Of a DNA stretch of 64,000 nucleotides, positions 62,449-64,000 are shown piece by piece (the stretch's first letter is position 1; every line of letters begins with the position of its first letter). Below the pieces are notes generated by a model. It searched no databases and was not told the DNA's origin. It saw nothing but the letters and a program-made list of their open reading frames with translations. The position numbers and the translations under genes are program-made. The stretch covers positions 2,108,001-2,172,000 of the forward strand of contig CATOTF010000002.1 of NCBI GenBank assembly GCA_951813045.1, in the 5' to 3' direction. The stretch comes from an uncultured Rhizobiaceae bacterium (GTDB lineage: Bacteria > Pseudomonadota > Alphaproteobacteria > Rhizobiales > Rhizobiaceae).

Positions 62449-63221
62449 TGCGGACCGTCCATCAAAAATCTCAGCACCCTTTTTTTGAACACGGAGGCGC
62501 CGGTCATTTTCATATGATCCAAGCCATCTGGAGAAAATGAAGTCGCGTGAGGCATATCATTTGCCAACTGCTCAGCTGACCCACCAATTTCATCATCATT
62601 ACCAACCGCCACAAGAACCGGCACTGAAATTCCTGCGGTAATTTCAGGTGTGATTTTATTTTTTGACGGCCGTATGCAAGCGGCAAGTGCCAAACGGTCG
62701 CTGCCCATTGCATCGGAAAATTTTCGAAACAATTTGCCGCCCGGGTCTGTAATCGTCTCCGGGTCATCCGCTTCGAGAGCCTGAGCTATTTCTTCATAAC
62801 CGCCGCGATTTCCGTAGATGTTTGCGCCCATTCCGCCGAACACAGCTTTTCGAAAACGTCCAGGTGCCTGGTGGCACAGCCAGCAGGTAATGCGTGCTCC
62901 CATCGAGTATCCCATCACATCACATTCATGGATATCCAGGTAGTCCAACAATTTGAGCGCGTCACATGCGAATATATCCGGACCATATTGATCAGGAGAA
63001 TAAAACTTTTCGCTGTCTCCGTGCCCCCGGTTATCTATGGAGATAACACGGTACCCGTTTTCGATCAGCAATTGTACCCAGCCAGTACCCGCCCAATTCA
63101 CGGAGGCATTGGAAGCAAACCCGTGAATAAGCAAAATTACCCGACCACAGGATCCTGCGCCAGTGTCAAAATAAGCCAGATTAACGCCATTTAATTGGGC
63201 ATTTTGCTTTGTCGGGGTCAT
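62445..63221 (-). CDS. Alpha/beta hydrolase (first of a tandem pair)
   Basis: The 258-residue protein has VILLIHGFASNASVNWAGTG, VISIDNRGHGDSEKFYSP, CDVMGYSMGARITCWLC (Ser) and FSPDGLDHMKMTGASVF (His). The pair with the downstream hydrolase differs in length and core loop but probably came from an old duplication. No substrate can be assigned. Confidence 0.88.
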   Translation of the reverse strand: MTPTKQNAQLNGVNLAYFDTGAGSCGRVILLIHGFASNASVNWAGTGWVQLLIENGYRVISIDNRGHGDSEKFYSPDQYGPDIFACDALKLLDYLDIHECDVMGYSMGARITCWLCHQAPGRFRKAVFGGMGANIYGNRGGYEEIAQALEADDPETITDPGGKLFRKFSDAMGSDRLALAACIRPSKNKITPEITAGISVPVLVAVGNDDEIGGSAEQLANDMPHATSFSPDGLDHMKMTGASVFKKRVLRFLMDGPQ

Positions 63222-63367
63222 GGGGAATTCTAAATTTTGAGGGTCAATGCGGTTTTGATCACAAATCGGAATAATCGCAAGGGGCAGTTCGGAATTTCCA
63301 CCTTTGCAAATCCCATGGCACGGGTTAAACCAAATCTCAGATTCTTAAGAAGACGCATGGATTTCCA

Positions 63368-63613
63368 ATGGCCAAAGCGATTGTGCCTCATTTTCATAAC
63401 AACGACGGTGTGCGACAAATCGAGATTGGTGTGAAGGAGTTTATGTGTGTGGGTGCAACCGCGCCTTACGATCACCCTCATGTTTTCCTCGATATGGGCG
63501 ATGACAGCGAAAAAGTTTGTCCCTATTGTTCAACGTTGTTCAAATACAATGCTGATCTAGGTGCAGACTCAACGGATCCCGCTGGCTGCCTTCTCATTGA
63601 AGAAGTTGCTTGA
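63368..63613 (+). CDS. Zinc-finger domain protein (zf-CHCC, NDUFS6-like)
   Basis: The 81-residue protein has KEFMCVGATAPYDHPHVFLD and KVCPYCSTLFKYN, the C-H-C-C pattern of the zf-CHCC family, related to the small NDUFS6 subunit of mitochondrial complex I. In alphaproteobacteria it is found as an accessory subunit or assembly factor. It begins 146 bp after the divergent hydrolase start and is followed by the monooxygenase gene. Confidence 0.9.
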   Translation: MAKAIVPHFHNNDGVRQIEIGVKEFMCVGATAPYDHPHVFLDMGDDSEKVCPYCSTLFKYNADLGADSTDPAGCLLIEEVA

Positions 63614-63628
63614 TTACAGCAAAACACA

Positions 63629-64000
63629 ATGGTCGTTGACCGCCAAACATTTGCAATCTCCGGCGCAGGGATCGCCGGGTTAACAGCTGCATTGTGCCTC
63701 GCGAAAGCTGGGTTTTTGATAAAGCTGTTTGAAAAAACAGCGGTACCCGCGATCTCCGGAACAGGGATTCAGCTTTCCCCCAACGGATTTCGAATTCTGG
63801 CCGAACTCGGGCTTCAGGATGCGCTTGAGTTGATTGGTAACGCACCGGATTTCATTCAGGTCGGCAATGGATCAAACGGCAAACCTCTCACACGGTTCAT
63901 GCTTGGAGATGCGATCAGGAAACGACATGGCGCGCCCTATGTCGTCCTTCATCGCAAGGATTTGAGTAAGGTTCTGGAGAACGCATGCCTCGAAAACCCC
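63629..64000 (+). CDS. FAD-dependent monooxygenase, N-terminal part
   Basis: The reading frame from ATG at 63629 stays open to the right edge (124 codons). AISGAGIAGLTAALCLAKAG is the Rossmann FAD-binding motif (GxGxxG), followed by LFEKTAVPAISGTGIQLSPN, FRILAELGLQDAL and YVVLHRKDLSKVLENAC, the pattern of UbiH/salicylate hydroxylase-type flavoprotein hydroxylases. It starts 15 bases after the zinc-finger gene stop. The substrate and C-terminal half are outside the window; UbiH-type quinone synthesis or aromatic hydroxylation are both possible. Confidence 0.88.
   Translation, partial: MVVDRQTFAISGAGIAGLTAALCLAKAGFLIKLFEKTAVPAISGTGIQLSPNGFRILAELGLQDALELIGNAPDFIQVGNGSNGKPLTRFMLGDAIRKRHGAPYVVLHRKDLSKVLENACLENP

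Overview
The window looks like chromosomal DNA of an alphaproteobacterium of the Hyphomicrobiales (Rhizobiales) type, with moderate GC content. This is inferred from gene families and order rather than from a marker phylogeny. The right half carries thrS, yidD, an IscU/NifU-like scaffold gene, folE, hisI and a patatin gene close together. It also has families typical of this order: DUF2336, DUF3126, a PAS protein next to a PilZ protein, a bacterial transglutaminase-like cysteine peptidase and an exported Lys-rich protein. The sequence begins inside a molybdenum hydroxylase gene and ends inside a flavoprotein monooxygenase gene.

Region 1 (1-18.5 kb) is catabolic and transport DNA, almost all on the plus strand. 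It holds the end of a xanthine-dehydrogenase-type large subunit, a 6-hydroxynicotinate-reductase-like Fe-S protein, a UPF0280 (ApbE-like) protein, a DUF1185 'amino acid synthesis' protein and an acylphosphatase-like protein without its catalytic residues. These are followed by a Rieske oxygenase split over two genes, a glutathione S-transferase, a COG0402 aminohydrolase (8-oxoguanine/isoxanthopterin deaminase type) and a BMP/ATPase/two-permease ABC importer of the nucleoside/purine type. Together they suggest uptake, hydroxylation, ring reduction and deamination of an N-heteroaromatic compound such as a purine, pterin or nicotinate-like ring; the true substrate is not visible. A MarR regulator separates this block from a TAXI-TRAP transporter and sulfatase operon.

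Region 2 (18.5-33.2 kb) is accessory DNA. An animal-type haem peroxidase gene is followed by a 4-5 kb graveyard of insertion sequences: a truncated Tat leader, an IS481-type fragment, an IS3-type fragment and an intact IS3-type element, then a tyrosine-recombinase tail. Next comes a complete tripartite tricarboxylate transporter (tctCBA), divergent from a tctDE two-component system with a third periplasmic binding protein gene. A small HTH replication-type gene is followed by three abutting 23-bp dyads. The block ends at a tRNA-Thr gene whose 3' end faces it, consistent with a decayed integrated element.

Region 3 (33.2-64 kb) is mainly core DNA: pntAB, nadK, a MaoC hydratase with a CoA-ester lyase, a cold-shock protein, flavin enzymes, thrS, a CapA-type protein, a degenerate EAL protein, yidD, the Fe-S scaffold, folE, hisI, a patatin, a rhomboid protease, a candidate small RNA, PAS and PilZ proteins, gamma-carbonic anhydrase, cysE, a crotonase-fold protein, a cupin, two tandem alpha/beta hydrolases and a zinc-finger protein. 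A complete IS21-type element (56075-58542) flanked by a 6-bp duplication interrupts a membrane-anchored protein gene; removing it and one repeat restores the reading frame exactly.

The observations most worth following are the split Rieske oxygenase in its N-heterocycle cluster, the three 23-bp-phased palindromes next to the HTH gene, the 11-bp-phased TTTGA-type sites before the transglutaminase-like gene, the structured RNA with a strong terminator at 52.2 kb, and the cleanly reversible IS21 insertion.
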